NCBI GenBank assembly: GCA_011088145.1
Contig: JAALKG010000004.1
Location: 1-42,650, forward strand
Direction of reading: 5' to 3'
From: Cyanobacteria bacterium MH1_Bin12
GTDB taxonomy: Bacteria > Cyanobacteriota > Cyanobacteriia > Cyanobacteriales > Cyanobacteriaceae
DNA: 42,650 nt
In this document: positions 1-9,444 of the stretch, one piece after another
Numbering within the stretch: the stretch's first letter is position 1
Layout: each line of letters starts with the position of its first letter
The notes under the pieces: generated by a model
What the model was told of the DNA's origin: nothing
Seen by the model: the letters and a program-made list of their open reading frames with translations, nothing else
The model's database searches: none
Translations under genes and position numbers: made by a program

Positions 1-331
1 ATATTTAAGAAACTCCTTAAAACTTCTAAAAAGAAGGCAAAGGCAAGTATCGAAATTTAAACTAGTAGATGGAATTTCTGTTCATGATCAATATTCAAAT
101 TTTTCTATTGAATCGGATCAAGGTTCTTTTACACATAATTTCCCACACCATTCCGCAGGACCTTTTGGCAATGATATTATTGGAAATTGGATGACAATCG
201 ATAATTTTTTTCAAGTATTATCTCATGTTGGTCTTGGATGGAAAGATATACATGCAAGCAATATAGATCAAGCAGATGCTAACTATATTCCTGAGCTTTC
301 TTACAAAATAATGAAGCAGGTTAATTTTTAA
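1..331 (+). CDS. 3' end of an unidentified protein gene (partial)
   Basis: An open frame enters from the left edge (first full codon at base 2) and stops at TAA 329-331, leaving about 109 residues of a C-terminus. The start lies outside the window. The fragment opens basic (KLLKRRQRQ) and then becomes polar with many His, Asn and Asp residues, including HNFPHHSAGPFGND and later GWKDIHASNID. It has no membrane segment. I do not recognise the family. It converges on rlmB with only 31 bp between the two stops. Codon use looks like the neighbours, so I take the frame as real. Confidence 0.55.
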   Translation, partial: YLRNSLKLLKRRQRQVSKFKLVDGISVHDQYSNFSIESDQGSFTHNFPHHSAGPFGNDIIGNWMTIDNFFQVLSHVGLGWKDIHASNIDQADANYIPELSYKIMKQVNF

Positions 332-362
332 AAATTATTACACACTGATAGTCTCTGAAAAA

Positions 363-1202
363 TTATTTTTTTGATAAAGATTGCCGACGAATTTCATAAA
401 GGCAAATCGCTGCTGCTACCGAAGCATTAAGACTGGGAGTTTTACCCAACATCGGTATTGACATTAGAAAATCACAGAATTTCATCGTGGATTGACTCAA
501 CCCTTTCCCTTCTGCACCTATGACTAAGCCGATCGCACCTGATAATTTAGTATCATGTAAATCATTACCATCCATAGTAGTGCCATAAATCCAAAAACCA
601 TTTTCTTGTAACTGCTTAATTGCATTATTAATATTGACAACTCTAGACACAGAAAAATATTCTAAGGCACCAGCAGCAACCTTCATAACCGTAGAATTTA
701 TACCCACTGCACGACGTTGAGGAATTATTAATCCCTGAATACCCAATGCTTCTCCTGTACGGATAATAGCCCCTAAATTGTGGGGATCACTAATGCCATC
801 GGCTATGACAATGACGGGGTTTTCAGTTTCAGACTTTGCCTTAGTAATTAAATCATCTAGTTCCATATAATCATAAGGAGCAACCATAATTGCAACTCCT
901 TGATGATTAGCAAAATCAGTAATTTGATTGAGACGTTTGACATCGACTACATCAATAATTGCACCATTGGCTTTAGCTGAAGTTAATAAAGACTCAAAGC
1001 GATTATCATGAAGTAGTTTACCCATGATATATATTCTATTCAACTGTCGATCGCTTTTCAAGGTAGTTAACACAGGATGACAACCATAAACTAAATCCTC
1101 ATCTTGATTATTCTGAGGAGAATTTAACTTTGATTGTGATGTTTTTTTAGTCACCGGTTGATTGCTTTTTTTGGGGAATGGTTTATGTTTCGAGTTAGCC
1201 AT
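363..1202 (-). CDS. rlmB: 23S rRNA 2'-O-ribose methyltransferase, TrmH/SpoU family (RlmB-like)
   Basis: 279 residues. The first ~35 residues are a basic, low-complexity tail. An L30e-like substrate-binding domain follows (about 36-110, opening with YGCHPVL). The SPOUT methyltransferase domain occupies about 125-275. All three SpoU motifs are visible: [11 protein letters not shown] (139-149), IGAEGKGLS (228-236) and SLNASVAAA (257-265). Enzymes of this family use S-adenosylmethionine to methylate a guanosine ribose of 23S rRNA (G2251 in E. coli) in the cytoplasm. Length is slightly above the usual ~245 because of the N-terminal tail. The gene stands alone on this strand. The exact target nucleotide is inferred from the family. 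Confidence 0.88.
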   Translation of the reverse strand: MANSKHKPFPKKSNQPVTKKTSQSKLNSPQNNQDEDLVYGCHPVLTTLKSDRQLNRIYIMGKLLHDNRFESLLTSAKANGAIIDVVDVKRLNQITDFANHQGVAIMVAPYDYMELDDLITKAKSETENPVIVIADGISDPHNLGAIIRTGEALGIQGLIIPQRRAVGINSTVMKVAAGALEYFSVSRVVNINNAIKQLQENGFWIYGTTMDGNDLHDTKLSGAIGLVIGAEGKGLSQSTMKFCDFLMSIPMLGKTPSLNASVAAAICLYEIRRQSLSKK

Positions 1203-1462
1203 GAAAAACGATATTAAATTAGCAATAGCAAGTCATTACAATATAATCTATAAAATACCTTTTGAAGTGAAATACAACTGTTACGTTATGTGAAGATTAA
1301 GGATCAAATAATCTGAGAAAAAACTCAGGAAATAATCAGCAATAACGTTGTTAGTTCAGATAATAATAGATTAAATAAGGAAAATTCAAAGGACAAAGTT
1401 TAAAGAATAAAGGTAACTGTCAATTATCAATTGTTTGACCTTTTTTTAACAGGAATGCAATT

Positions 1463-2158
1463 ATGAAAAAAAATTTTTTATTGATTATTTTATTTATTAC
1501 CACCATAATCATCGTTACCTCATTTGATCTTAAAACTTTATGGGAAATATCCTTAGTTTGGATGGAAAAATTGGGTTTTTGGGGTTATTTATTATTTTTT
1601 TTCATCTATAATCTGGGTACTCTATTTTTTATTCCAGGTTCTATTTTGACCATCAAAGGCGGTTGCTTATATGGTTTATTTTTAGGAACTATTATTGTCT
1701 TAATTTCCGCTATAATAGGTGCGATCGTCTCTTTTCTGTTAGGACGTTATTATTGTAGAAACTGGGTAAATAAGCAATTACAAAAATATCCTCTCTTAAA
1801 AAAAATGGATAAAATTGTTTCCCAAGAAGGATGGAAAATTGTCTTTTTAACTCGTCTTTGTCCTCTTTTTCCTTTCAACTTACTGAATTATTTCTTGGGA
1901 ATTACTGAGATAACTCTCAGAGACTACATTCTTGGCTCTTTTGCAATTATTCCTGGTACGATCATGTATGTCTATATTGGTTCTCTAGCAAGAGATTTAG
2001 CTACTTTTGATCCTGCTAATGATCAAGCAAATCCAGAAGCTCAAAGCTTAATATGGATGATGCGTTTTGTAGGGTTAATTGCTACTATTGCAATAACTAT
2101 TTACACAGTTGAGATAGCAAAAAAAACTATCAATCAAAATATTTTAGATGGAGATTAA
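1463..2158 (+). CDS. TVP38/TMEM64 (VTT-domain) membrane protein, first of a tandem pair
   Basis: 231 residues, strongly hydrophobic. The N-terminal helix (about 4-22) is followed by a VTT/SNARE-associated core. Family hallmarks are visible: FFIPGSILTIKGG near 54-67, a Gly-rich GAIVSFLLGRY stretch near 86-95, RLCPLFPFNLLNY near 131-143 and IPGTIMYVYIGSL near 162-175. A last membrane helix lies near the C-terminus. Members are polytopic membrane proteins related to DedA, linked in other organisms to lipid scrambling or transport; no specific substrate can be named. The stop codon overlaps the next start by one base (TAATG), so the two paralogues are probably translationally coupled. Confidence 0.85.
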   Translation: MKKNFLLIILFITTIIIVTSFDLKTLWEISLVWMEKLGFWGYLLFFFIYNLGTLFFIPGSILTIKGGCLYGLFLGTIIVLISAIIGAIVSFLLGRYYCRNWVNKQLQKYPLLKKMDKIVSQEGWKIVFLTRLCPLFPFNLLNYFLGITEITLRDYILGSFAIIPGTIMYVYIGSLARDLATFDPANDQANPEAQSLIWMMRFVGLIATIAITIYTVEIAKKTINQNILDGD

Positions 2159-2955
2159 TGGCAATGTTTTTCTTAAAAAATAACTTAACTAAAACGAGTT
2201 TAACAAGTAACAAATCAAGACAAATTTTTCGTTGGCTAATCCTGACACTGACTACATTTATTGTTTCTTTAACTATTCATACTAATCCTGTTTTAGCTCA
2301 AGAATCGTCAGGTAGTGGCTTTAATCCTCAGATGTGGTTAGTAAATGCCCTCGAATGGATTGATGGTTTAGGAACGGTTGGTGCGATCGCATTTATTGTC
2401 ATCTATATGATTGCTGCGGTTGCTTTTTTACCAGGTTCAGTACTTACCTTAGGTGCAGGAGTAGTGTTTGGAGTAGTTTTAGGTTCTATTTATGTCTTTA
2501 TCGGTGCCACCATAGGTGCAACCCTCGCTTTTTTAGTGGGACGTTATGTTGCCAGAGGATGGGTAGCCGAGAAAATAGCAGGAAATCAGAAATTTAAAGC
2601 GATCGATGAAGCAGTTGGTCAAGAAGGCTTGAAAATCGTCTTATTAACCCGTGTATCTCCTATTTTCCCTTTTAATTTACTTAATTATGCTTACGGTGTT
2701 ACCAAGGTATCTCTCAAAGATTATGTTATTGGTTCTTTGGGAATGATACCAGGTACAATTATGTACGTCTATATTGGTTCATTAGCAGGAAACCTTGCAA
2801 CTATTGGTGCAGGAACAACAGAAGCCAATCCTGTAGCTCAATGGACAATTCGTATCATTGGTTTTATTGCCACTGTTGCCGTTACTTTGTATGTGACTAA
2901 AGTTGCCAAAAAAGCCCTTGACGATTCAGTTTTAGATTCTTCAGCTCAATCATAA
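2158..2955 (+). CDS. TVP38/TMEM64 (VTT-domain) membrane protein, second of a tandem pair
   Basis: 265 residues, a clear paralogue of the preceding gene: FLPGSVLTLGAG, RVSPIFPFNLLNYAYG and IPGTIMYVYIGSLAG match its motifs. It differs by an extended N-terminus with a basic stretch, a hydrophobic helix (about 26-42) and a signal-peptidase-like NPVLAQE site near residue 48, so part of the N-terminus may be cleaved or face the lumen or periplasm. ATG 2158 overlaps the upstream stop; a second ATG at 2164 is possible. Roughly 410 bp downstream lies a MerA/Lpd-like flavoenzyme, a partner often found beside or fused to this family. Function is inferred only at family level. Confidence 0.85.
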   Translation: MAMFFLKNNLTKTSLTSNKSRQIFRWLILTLTTFIVSLTIHTNPVLAQESSGSGFNPQMWLVNALEWIDGLGTVGAIAFIVIYMIAAVAFLPGSVLTLGAGVVFGVVLGSIYVFIGATIGATLAFLVGRYVARGWVAEKIAGNQKFKAIDEAVGQEGLKIVLLTRVSPIFPFNLLNYAYGVTKVSLKDYVIGSLGMIPGTIMYVYIGSLAGNLATIGAGTTEANPVAQWTIRIIGFIATVAVTLYVTKVAKKALDDSVLDSSAQS

Positions 2956-3364
2956 GAAAGTTGCCATAAATATATTATTTGAGCTTTTGAGATTGTTGGC
3001 TATCAGCTATAGGCTTTAGATATTTTTTAACTGGCACTTTATTTTTACATAAATTCCTAAATACATATATTCCATAAAGCTTTAAATCATTGCCCTTTTA
3101 ACTTTCATGACAAAGTGCGATCGCTTTCCTTTCCTTGTTTGAGCCTCGAAAGACTTAAGCTATAAACGATACATAAAAAAAGCGATCAAATTATGGTCGA
3201 TAATGTAGCTTTGCCCTTGATACTTAGGTCAAAATTATTAATTATTAATTATTAATTATTAATTACTCATTACATTCTCATTTTTTATCATTAAACTTTA
3301 AATAAAGAAGAAAAAACAACAATTATCGTTTTCTATTAAAAATTTATTCTCAATCAAAATATAG
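2956..3364. other. Intergenic region with a HIP1 site and a heptamer array
   Basis: 409 bp without a recognisable gene. It holds a HIP1 octamer (3117-3124) and the AATTATT tandem array at 3233-3265, followed by A-rich DNA up to the flavoenzyme start. No clear terminator or promoter could be assigned. Confidence 0.5.
3233..3265. repeat. Heptanucleotide tandem repeat (AATTATT), 4.7 copies
   Basis: Four perfect copies of AATTATT followed by AATTA, 33 bp in all. The same 33 bp occurs at 11803-11835. It lies about 100 bp upstream of the flavoenzyme start. It resembles the short heptameric tandem repeats known from cyanobacterial intergenic regions, although the unit is AT-only. Confidence 0.75.
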
Positions 3365-4906
3365 ATGAATAATATATCTGGTAATGCAATTAATTTGGCT
3401 CCGATGGATGAATATAATCAGCAATTAATTTCTGAGGTTCATCCTCCTCAATGGAAAAATCCTACTCCAGCCGACAAATATGATCTAGTTGTCATTGGTG
3501 CGGGTACAGCAGGTTTAGTTGTCGCAGCAGGTGCAGCAGGTTTAGGTATTGGTCTGAAAGTTGCTTTGATTGAGAGATATTTAATGGGAGGTGACTGTTT
3601 AAATTTTGGTTGTGTACCTTCTAAGGCAATTATTCGTTCCGCAAAAGTAATCGGCGAGTTGGCCAAAGGCAAAAAATTGGGAGTTCATGTTGGTGATGTT
3701 GAGATCAATTTTGCCCAAGTTATGGCAAGAATGCGTAATATCAGAGCCAGTATTAGCCATCATGATTCGGCAGCAAGATTTAAAAAATTAGGTATTGACA
3801 TTTTCTTTGGAGAAGCTCATTTTACCTCAGATAAGACGATCGCAGTGGGAGATCAGTCATTATCTTATAAAAAAGCTGTTATCGCTACTGGTGCAAGGGC
3901 AGTTCAACCAAAAATAGAAGGCATTCAAAGCACGGGATTTCAAACGAATGAAACTATTTTTTCTTTAACTCAACAACCCAAAACTTTAGCGGTATTTGGA
4001 GGAGGACCTATTGGTTGTGAACTAGCCCAAGCCTTTCATCGTTTAGGTTCCAAGGTTATTTTAGTCCATAAACATGGGCATTTATTAAATCGTGAAGATG
4101 CTGATGCCGCCCAGATTATTCAGCAGAATTTTATCGATGAAGGCATTGAATTAGTATTAAATTCTCAAGTTTTACAAACAGAAAAAACTACCACAGGGAA
4201 GAAGATTAATTATATTGAAAATAATCAAGAAAAATCCATCGAAGTCGATGAAATTTTGATGGGTGCAGGGAGACAACCTAATATTGAAACCCTAAATTTA
4301 GAAGCTGTTGGTGTTGAATATAATAAACGTGGAGTGATAGTTAATGATCATCTACAAACCACTAATTCCAGTATTTATGCAGCAGGAGATGTCTGCTTAG
4401 ATTTTAAATTTACCCATACTGCTGATGCCGCTGCTCGTATTGTGATCAAAAATACTCTATTCTCTCCTTTTGGTTTGGGTAAAGCGAAATTTAGTGATTT
4501 AGTTATACCTTGGGTCACATATACTGATCCAGAAATCGCCCATGTGGGTATGTATGAAAAGGATACTCAAAGTAAAGGTATAGAAGTTAGTACTATCAAA
4601 ATTATGATGAGTGAGGTGGATAGAGCTATCACCGATGGCGAAACAGAAGGCTTTGTTAAGGTTTATCATGAAAAAGGAAGCGATCGCATTTTAGGTGCAA
4701 CAATAGTTTCTGCCCATGCAGGAGAAATGATTTCCGAGATTACAGCCGCCATGGTTAACGAAATTGGCTTAAATGGATTATCTGGAGTAATTCATTCTTA
4801 CCCCACTCAAGCCGATGCCATTAAAAAAGCCGCAGATGCTTATCGTCGAACTCTACTAACACCCAAAACAAAAACTTTACTAGGATTACTTACCAAACTT
4901 TCTTAA
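3365..4906 (+). CDS. MerA/Lpd-like FAD-dependent pyridine nucleotide-disulfide oxidoreductase
   Basis: 513 residues of the class I flavoprotein disulfide reductase fold. The FAD site GAGTAG is at 45-50. The redox-active disulfide is Cys78/Cys83 in GGDCLNFGCVPSK. The NAD(P) motif FGGGPIGCELAQ lies near 217, the second FAD motif AAGDVC near 345, and the dimerisation domain spans about 380-500. Homologues are often annotated mercuric reductase, but there is no N-terminal metal-binding domain and no C-terminal Cys-Cys pair (the tail is Lys/Leu/Thr). At the position of the catalytic His of lipoamide dehydrogenase there is Tyr479 (HSYPTQAD), as in MerA. Substrate is therefore uncertain. Its position after two VTT proteins suggests a functional link. 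Confidence 0.85.
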   Translation: MNNISGNAINLAPMDEYNQQLISEVHPPQWKNPTPADKYDLVVIGAGTAGLVVAAGAAGLGIGLKVALIERYLMGGDCLNFGCVPSKAIIRSAKVIGELAKGKKLGVHVGDVEINFAQVMARMRNIRASISHHDSAARFKKLGIDIFFGEAHFTSDKTIAVGDQSLSYKKAVIATGARAVQPKIEGIQSTGFQTNETIFSLTQQPKTLAVFGGGPIGCELAQAFHRLGSKVILVHKHGHLLNREDADAAQIIQQNFIDEGIELVLNSQVLQTEKTTTGKKINYIENNQEKSIEVDEILMGAGRQPNIETLNLEAVGVEYNKRGVIVNDHLQTTNSSIYAAGDVCLDFKFTHTADAAARIVIKNTLFSPFGLGKAKFSDLVIPWVTYTDPEIAHVGMYEKDTQSKGIEVSTIKIMMSEVDRAITDGETEGFVKVYHEKGSDRILGATIVSAHAGEMISEITAAMVNEIGLNGLSGVIHSYPTQADAIKKAADAYRRTLLTPKTKTLLGLLTKLS

Positions 4907-5276
4907 ATTAACAGGTATATTCTAAGATAATGCATGAAAGCTTTCTCAAGTATTTGTAAATGCCATTGGACAATATCATACCGTTGGAAAATATAATTTT
5001 TAGTTGAGTTATCAGTACTACTAAATGTAATATATTTTGATAGTCAATTTAACCACAGAATCTAACATTGCAAATAGATATAATTAATGGCCTAAATGAC
5101 TATCCTTCTTTCAATTCAACTTATCAAGAGTGAATGAGTATTGCTAAATTTAAGTTTTGTAACATGAACACCCTATATTTTGAAATAATTCAATATAATG
5201 GAATTGTATCAAGCGATACATATTGTTTTTTCAAGATTCGCTATTGAACACAACTTAAGATAGGAGATTTATAAAG
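4907..5276. other. Intergenic region upstream of the 42-residue gene
   Basis: 370 bp. The distal half shows nothing I can assign. The proximal part holds a TATAAT box (5194-5199), a perfect 6+4+6 palindrome (5205-5220) and a Shine-Dalgarno AGGAG (5262-5266) belonging to the small gene at 5277. Confidence 0.5.
5194..5220 (+). promoter_or_regulatory. Promoter -10 box with a palindrome over the predicted start point
   Basis: TATAAT at 5194-5199 is a perfect -10 hexamer. Six bases after it begins TGTATC-AAGC-GATACA (5205-5220), a perfect inverted repeat that would straddle the transcription start. No good -35 hexamer is seen at 17 bp. The placement fits an operator or a 5'-end hairpin; the regulator is unknown. 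Confidence 0.5.
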
Positions 5277-5405
5277 ATGAACGGAGAATACTTCAACACA
5301 ATTTTGATTATATCCATAATAACTGTTACCAGTGTTTTATTGCTTCCTTTAATCGCATGGGTAATCGGTTATCAATCACCACAAGAAAGAGAAACATTGA
5401 CTTAA
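5277..5405 (+). CDS. Small single-pass membrane protein, 42 residues, not recognised
   Basis: ATG 5277 has a Shine-Dalgarno AGGAG ten bases upstream (5262-5266). The frame runs to TAA 5403-5405. The peptide starts MNGEYFNT, has one hydrophobic helix at about 8-31 (rich in Ile, Leu, Val and Thr) and ends in a polar tail GYQSPQERETLT. Size and topology resemble the many small single-helix subunits of photosynthetic and NDH complexes, but I cannot match it to any Psa, Psb, Pet or Ndh small subunit. A -10 box, an operator-like palindrome and a strong terminator bracket it, so it looks like an independent monocistronic gene. Confidence 0.65.
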   Translation: MNGEYFNTILIISIITVTSVLLLPLIAWVIGYQSPQERETLT

Positions 5406-5478
5406 CTTTTTCTGCGTACATATCAGTTTGAACCCAGAAAAATGATTGGGAAAGGACGATGTTTAGAAATGTTTAATG

Positions 5479-5516
5479 ATAGTAACTAAATTAAAGCTAG
5501 TTACTATTATTTTTTT
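5479..5516 (+). terminator. Intrinsic terminator after the 42-residue gene
   Basis: Ten-base perfect stem ATAGTAACTA (5479-5488) and TAGTTACTAT (5498-5507) with a 9-base loop, followed by a T-rich run (5508-5516). It lies 74 bp after the small gene's stop on the same strand. Confidence 0.75.
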
Positions 5517-5683
5517 ATGAGGTAAAATCGGCTCACTCTATTTTTGAAGATTTAAGAACTCATAATATTTTCATGATGATGGAACAGACAAAAAATAGGA
5601 AAATAAAAATAAAGAGCGATCGATACGTAACCTCTATAATCAGTAAACATTATGGTTAGAATTAATTATATTTTTAAGTACTG

Positions 5684-6124
5684 ATGCTAAAATTTGAGTA
5701 TTCCAGTTTGATTAATGCTCCAGTTGAAAAAGTCTGGCAGTTTCATGAGAGAGCAGATGTATTGGAATTGTTGACACCCCCTTGGCAACCAGTGAAAATA
5801 ATTCGTAGAGAAGGGGGATTAGAAATAGGGGCAACCAGCGAGTTTTTGCTAACGTTAGGTTTTTTCCCTGTACCTTGGGTAGCTCGTCACACAGACTATC
5901 AGAAATATCAGTTATTTACTGACGAACAAATAAAAGGTCCCATGGAATCATGGCGACATGAACATATATTTAAAGCAAAAGGACAACAAACATTATTAAT
6001 TGATCGCATTTATTATGAAGTTTCAGGTGGTTGGTTCAGCGAAATATTATTAGGCTGGTGGATTAACTCAAGATTAAAAGAGATGTTTAAATATCGTCAC
6101 CAAATCACCAAAGAATATTCTTGA
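5684..6124 (+). CDS. SRPBCC-family (START/polyketide-cyclase-like) protein
   Basis: 146 residues. The N-terminal strand and helix SSLINAPVEKVWQFHERADVLELLTPP is the typical opening of the SRPBCC helix-grip fold, in which a hydrophobic pocket holds a lipid or other small ligand. The rest alternates beta strands and ends with a long C-terminal helix (WWINSRLKEMFKYRHQIT). There is no signal peptide or membrane segment, so it should be cytosolic. Length fits the family. Ligand and role are unknown. The gene ends in TGA and lies 206 bp before the ATP synthase operon, whose transcription is probably separate. Confidence 0.8.
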   Translation: MLKFEYSSLINAPVEKVWQFHERADVLELLTPPWQPVKIIRREGGLEIGATSEFLLTLGFFPVPWVARHTDYQKYQLFTDEQIKGPMESWRHEHIFKAKGQQTLLIDRIYYEVSGGWFSEILLGWWINSRLKEMFKYRHQITKEYS

Positions 6125-6330
6125 ATCCTTGCTGATTGAGTTATAACAATGTTTTTTCATAGAACTTTAGACAAATTTAATAAAAATTTACATTAATGTT
6201 CCTTAACATGATAAGATTGTCTTTGATTTAGGTTATCTAGTCCCTTACTGTGATTGTTTTTTAATACATTCACCATCGACTAATTAACAATAAAGCAGTC
6301 TTAAAGTCTGCCAGCACGAATACCTATAAA

Positions 6331-6789
6331 ATGAACAACTCCGAATCTACTTTGCACAGCACTATAGAAAAAAATAGTGAATCAGAGATCAGTACACCAG
6401 AATTAGCAGATAATTCCATGGGAGAGTTTTATCAACTACGAAATAATCTGTTGATGGGTACGATTTTTGTCGCTCTAGTAGGCTCCAGTCTTACTTTGTT
6501 TTTTTATGATTGGCAAACTAGTCTTAACTATTTATTGGGAACTTGCTTTGGTTTAGTTTACTTAAATATGTTAGCTAGATCTGTAGAAAGAGTTGGTCTG
6601 ACCAAAAAAACTTCTGGTTGGTCTCGTTTAGCTATCTTTATTGGTTTGATGATCGTGGCGATAAAAAGAGAACAATTACAAGTAGTACCAGTTTTTCTGG
6701 GTTTTATTACTTATAAGGTGGCTATTCTGTCTTATCTGTTACCCCTTAATTTATGGGATCAACAAAATAAAGCAGAATCAAAAAACTAA
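6331..6789 (+). CDS. atpI: ATP synthase protein I
   Basis: 152 residues. A polar N-terminus (about 1-35) is followed by four hydrophobic segments (about 40-60, 64-80, 92-108 and 115-140), the usual AtpI topology. It is the first gene of the operon, as in other cyanobacteria. AtpI is not a subunit of the finished enzyme; known members help assemble the c-ring and may affect Mg2+ supply. Sequence conservation of the family is low, so position in the operon carries much of the assignment. The start has no clear Shine-Dalgarno sequence; 47 bp separate its stop from atpB. Confidence 0.85.
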   Translation: MNNSESTLHSTIEKNSESEISTPELADNSMGEFYQLRNNLLMGTIFVALVGSSLTLFFYDWQTSLNYLLGTCFGLVYLNMLARSVERVGLTKKTSGWSRLAIFIGLMIVAIKREQLQVVPVFLGFITYKVAILSYLLPLNLWDQQNKAESKN

Positions 6790-6836
6790 ATCAATAAATT
6801 GTCAAAGATTTTTGTAATCAGGACAAATCTTGTTCA

Positions 6837-7586
6837 ATGGATCTTGTAAACACTTTAAATCTATCCCACTACTTGAATTTAGCGGCGATCGAAATAGGAG
6901 AACATCTTTACTGGGAAATCGGTAACTTAAAACTGCACGGACAAGTATTTCTTGTCTCTTGGTTTGTAATCCTAATTCTTGTTATCGTCTCCTTCTTGGC
7001 TACCAAGAATATCCAAAGAATTCCTAGCGGTATTCAAAACTTCATGGAATATATTTTGGATTTCATTCGTGGTTTAGCCAAGGATCAAATCGGTGAAAAA
7101 GAATACCGTCCATGGGTTCCTTTCATCGGTACATTATTCTTATTCATATTCGTGTCCAACTGGTCCGGTGCCTTAATTCCTTGGAAATTAATTGAAATTC
7201 CTGAAGGGGAACTGGCCGCACCGACTCTTGATATCAACACTACTGTAGCATTTGCATTATTAACATCCGGTGCATATTTTTATGCAGGACTTAAAAAGAA
7301 AGGCCTAGCCTACTTTGCAGATTATGCTCAACCATCTCCAATTATGGTTCCTTTCCGAGCCATCGAAGATTTTACTCGTCCTCTTTCCCTAAGTTTCCGT
7401 TTGTTCGGTAACATCTTAGCGGATGAATTAGCTGTCGGAGTATTAGTCTTGTTAGTACCTTTGTTCATTCCTTTACCCTTAATGCTCTTAGGTCTGTTTA
7501 CTAGTGCAATCCAAGCGTTAATCTTTGCAACTTTAGCCGCATCCTATATCGGGGAAGCTATGGAAGTTCATGGAGAAGAACATTAA
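6837..7586 (+). CDS. atpB: ATP synthase F0 subunit a
   Basis: 249 residues, with five to six membrane helices. The C-terminal proton half-channel helices are clear: [26 protein letters not shown] near 178-203 contains the essential Arg (LSFRLFGN), and the last helix ends [14 protein letters not shown]. Subunit a contacts the c-ring in the thylakoid membrane and conducts protons between the half-channels. Length matches cyanobacterial subunit a. It is followed by an unusually long 304-bp gap before atpE. In chloroplast nomenclature the gene is atpI; I use bacterial naming. Confidence 0.97.
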   Translation: MDLVNTLNLSHYLNLAAIEIGEHLYWEIGNLKLHGQVFLVSWFVILILVIVSFLATKNIQRIPSGIQNFMEYILDFIRGLAKDQIGEKEYRPWVPFIGTLFLFIFVSNWSGALIPWKLIEIPEGELAAPTLDINTTVAFALLTSGAYFYAGLKKKGLAYFADYAQPSPIMVPFRAIEDFTRPLSLSFRLFGNILADELAVGVLVLLVPLFIPLPLMLLGLFTSAIQALIFATLAASYIGEAMEVHGEEH

Positions 7587-8136
<550 letters not shown>

Positions 8137-8335
8137 AATCTTATTAGGTATTTAAGATAACCATTAGCAACAAAAAAAATCAGTTTTTAGGTTTTGGGTA
8201 TTAGGCTGATTTAGAATAAAATCAATCTATATATCTCAAACCTAACTACTGAAAATGCACAATTGCAGTAATACTCTTAAGGATAATTCTAGATAGGAAA
8301 AAGAGAACAACTAAATTCTGTTCCTAAGTCAAAAT

Positions 8336-8800
8336 ATGATGACACAATGGATTTTATTGGCGGCAGAAACCGCAGAAGGAGGGGGTTTATTTGACCTTGA
8401 TGCCACCCTACCATTAATGGCAATTCAGTTTTTAATTTTAGCGTGGGTACTCAATAAACTCCTTTATAGCCCTTTAGGTAAGGCAATTGATGACAGGGCA
8501 GGTTATGTTCAAGGCCAACTTTCAAGTGCTAAAGATAAAAAAGCAAATACTTTAGCTATTGCTCAGCAATATGAACAAGAATTGAAAGATGTCCGTAAAG
8601 AATCTCAACAAGTTATTGCTCAAGCTCAAGCCGAAGCACAAAAAATAGTTTCAGATCAAGTGCAACAAGCACAACAGGAAGTTATTGTCGAAAGGCAAAA
8701 AGCATCTGAAGAAATTGAGACTGAGCGTGCTGATGCTTTTGCTTATTTAGAGCAAAAAGTAGAAGCTTTAAGTAACCAAATTGTCGAAAAATTTGTCTAA
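8336..8800 (+). CDS. atpG: ATP synthase F0 subunit b'
   Basis: 154 residues. After a short lumen-side start, one membrane helix (about 24-42, LPLMAIQFLILAWVLNKLL) leads into a long charged helix rich in Gln, Ala, Glu and Lys that forms the peripheral stalk. Phototrophs encode two different b-type subunits, b' and b; this one precedes atpF as expected. Start may be ATG 8336 or the adjacent ATG 8339. A weak hairpin (AAATCAG 8177-8183 with CTGATTT 8206-8212) lies between atpE and this gene. Confidence 0.93.
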   Translation: MMTQWILLAAETAEGGGLFDLDATLPLMAIQFLILAWVLNKLLYSPLGKAIDDRAGYVQGQLSSAKDKKANTLAIAQQYEQELKDVRKESQQVIAQAQAEAQKIVSDQVQQAQQEVIVERQKASEEIETERADAFAYLEQKVEALSNQIVEKFV

Positions 8801-8913
8801 CCAACAATTGGCTCAATTATTAAATTAGCAAGAATAACACTGAGATTTTATCAATTATTTTTCTTGTTTATTTTAAAGAGATAATCAAAGCTTAGTTAAA
8901 TCAAAAATTAATC

Positions 8914-9438
8914 ATGATCAATTTACTCTACTTAGCCACTGAAAAAGCGGTTGGTGGATTTGGTATTAAATTTGATCTTCTTGGCTCTAATATCGTTAAC
9001 CTGATAATTATCATTGTATTTTTATTGGTTTATGGTAGTAAATTTTTGAACAACATTCTCGCTCAGAGAAGAGATAAAATTGCCCAAGAGATTCAAGAAG
9101 CTGACAATTATGCTAATGATGCTGCAAAAGCTCTAGCTACTGCTAAGGAAAACTTAGATCAAGCTCAAGCTCAAGCGAAAAAAATTAAAACTGATGCTCA
9201 AGCTACTGCCAAAAATCTCAAGGTAGAAATACTAGCTCAAGGAGAGAAAGAAGTCGAACGGATGAAAGCCACTGCCGTTCAAGAACTTGATTCTGAAAGA
9301 GCAAAAGTAGTAGCTCAACTTAAACGTCAAGTTGCTATCTTAGCTTTGGAAAAAGCGGAACAAGATTTACGAAGTCGCTTGAATGATGATCTTCAAGGTC
9401 AGTTAATTAGTCGTGCTGTTGACCAACTAGGAGGTTAA
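8914..9438 (+). CDS. atpF: ATP synthase F0 subunit b
   Basis: 174 residues. A membrane helix at about 27-45 (NIVNLIIIIVFLLVYGSKFL) is followed by a long coiled-coil region rich in Ala, Gln, Lys and Glu that dimerises with b' as the peripheral stator. The C-terminal part (about 140-174) should bind delta and F1. Length is typical. The stop is six bases before the atpH start, so the two are tightly linked. Confidence 0.95.
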   Translation: MINLLYLATEKAVGGFGIKFDLLGSNIVNLIIIIVFLLVYGSKFLNNILAQRRDKIAQEIQEADNYANDAAKALATAKENLDQAQAQAKKIKTDAQATAKNLKVEILAQGEKEVERMKATAVQELDSERAKVVAQLKRQVAILALEKAEQDLRSRLNDDLQGQLISRAVDQLGG

Positions 9439-9444
9439 GAACTG

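Noticed and set aside
322-337. 16-bp palindrome TAATTTTT/AAAAATTA as a terminator
   Set aside because: Pure AT with no loop; too weak to support between rlmB and the partial gene.
3365-4906. Calling the flavoenzyme a mercuric reductase
   Set aside because: No N-terminal metal domain and no C-terminal Cys pair, so the function is not supported.
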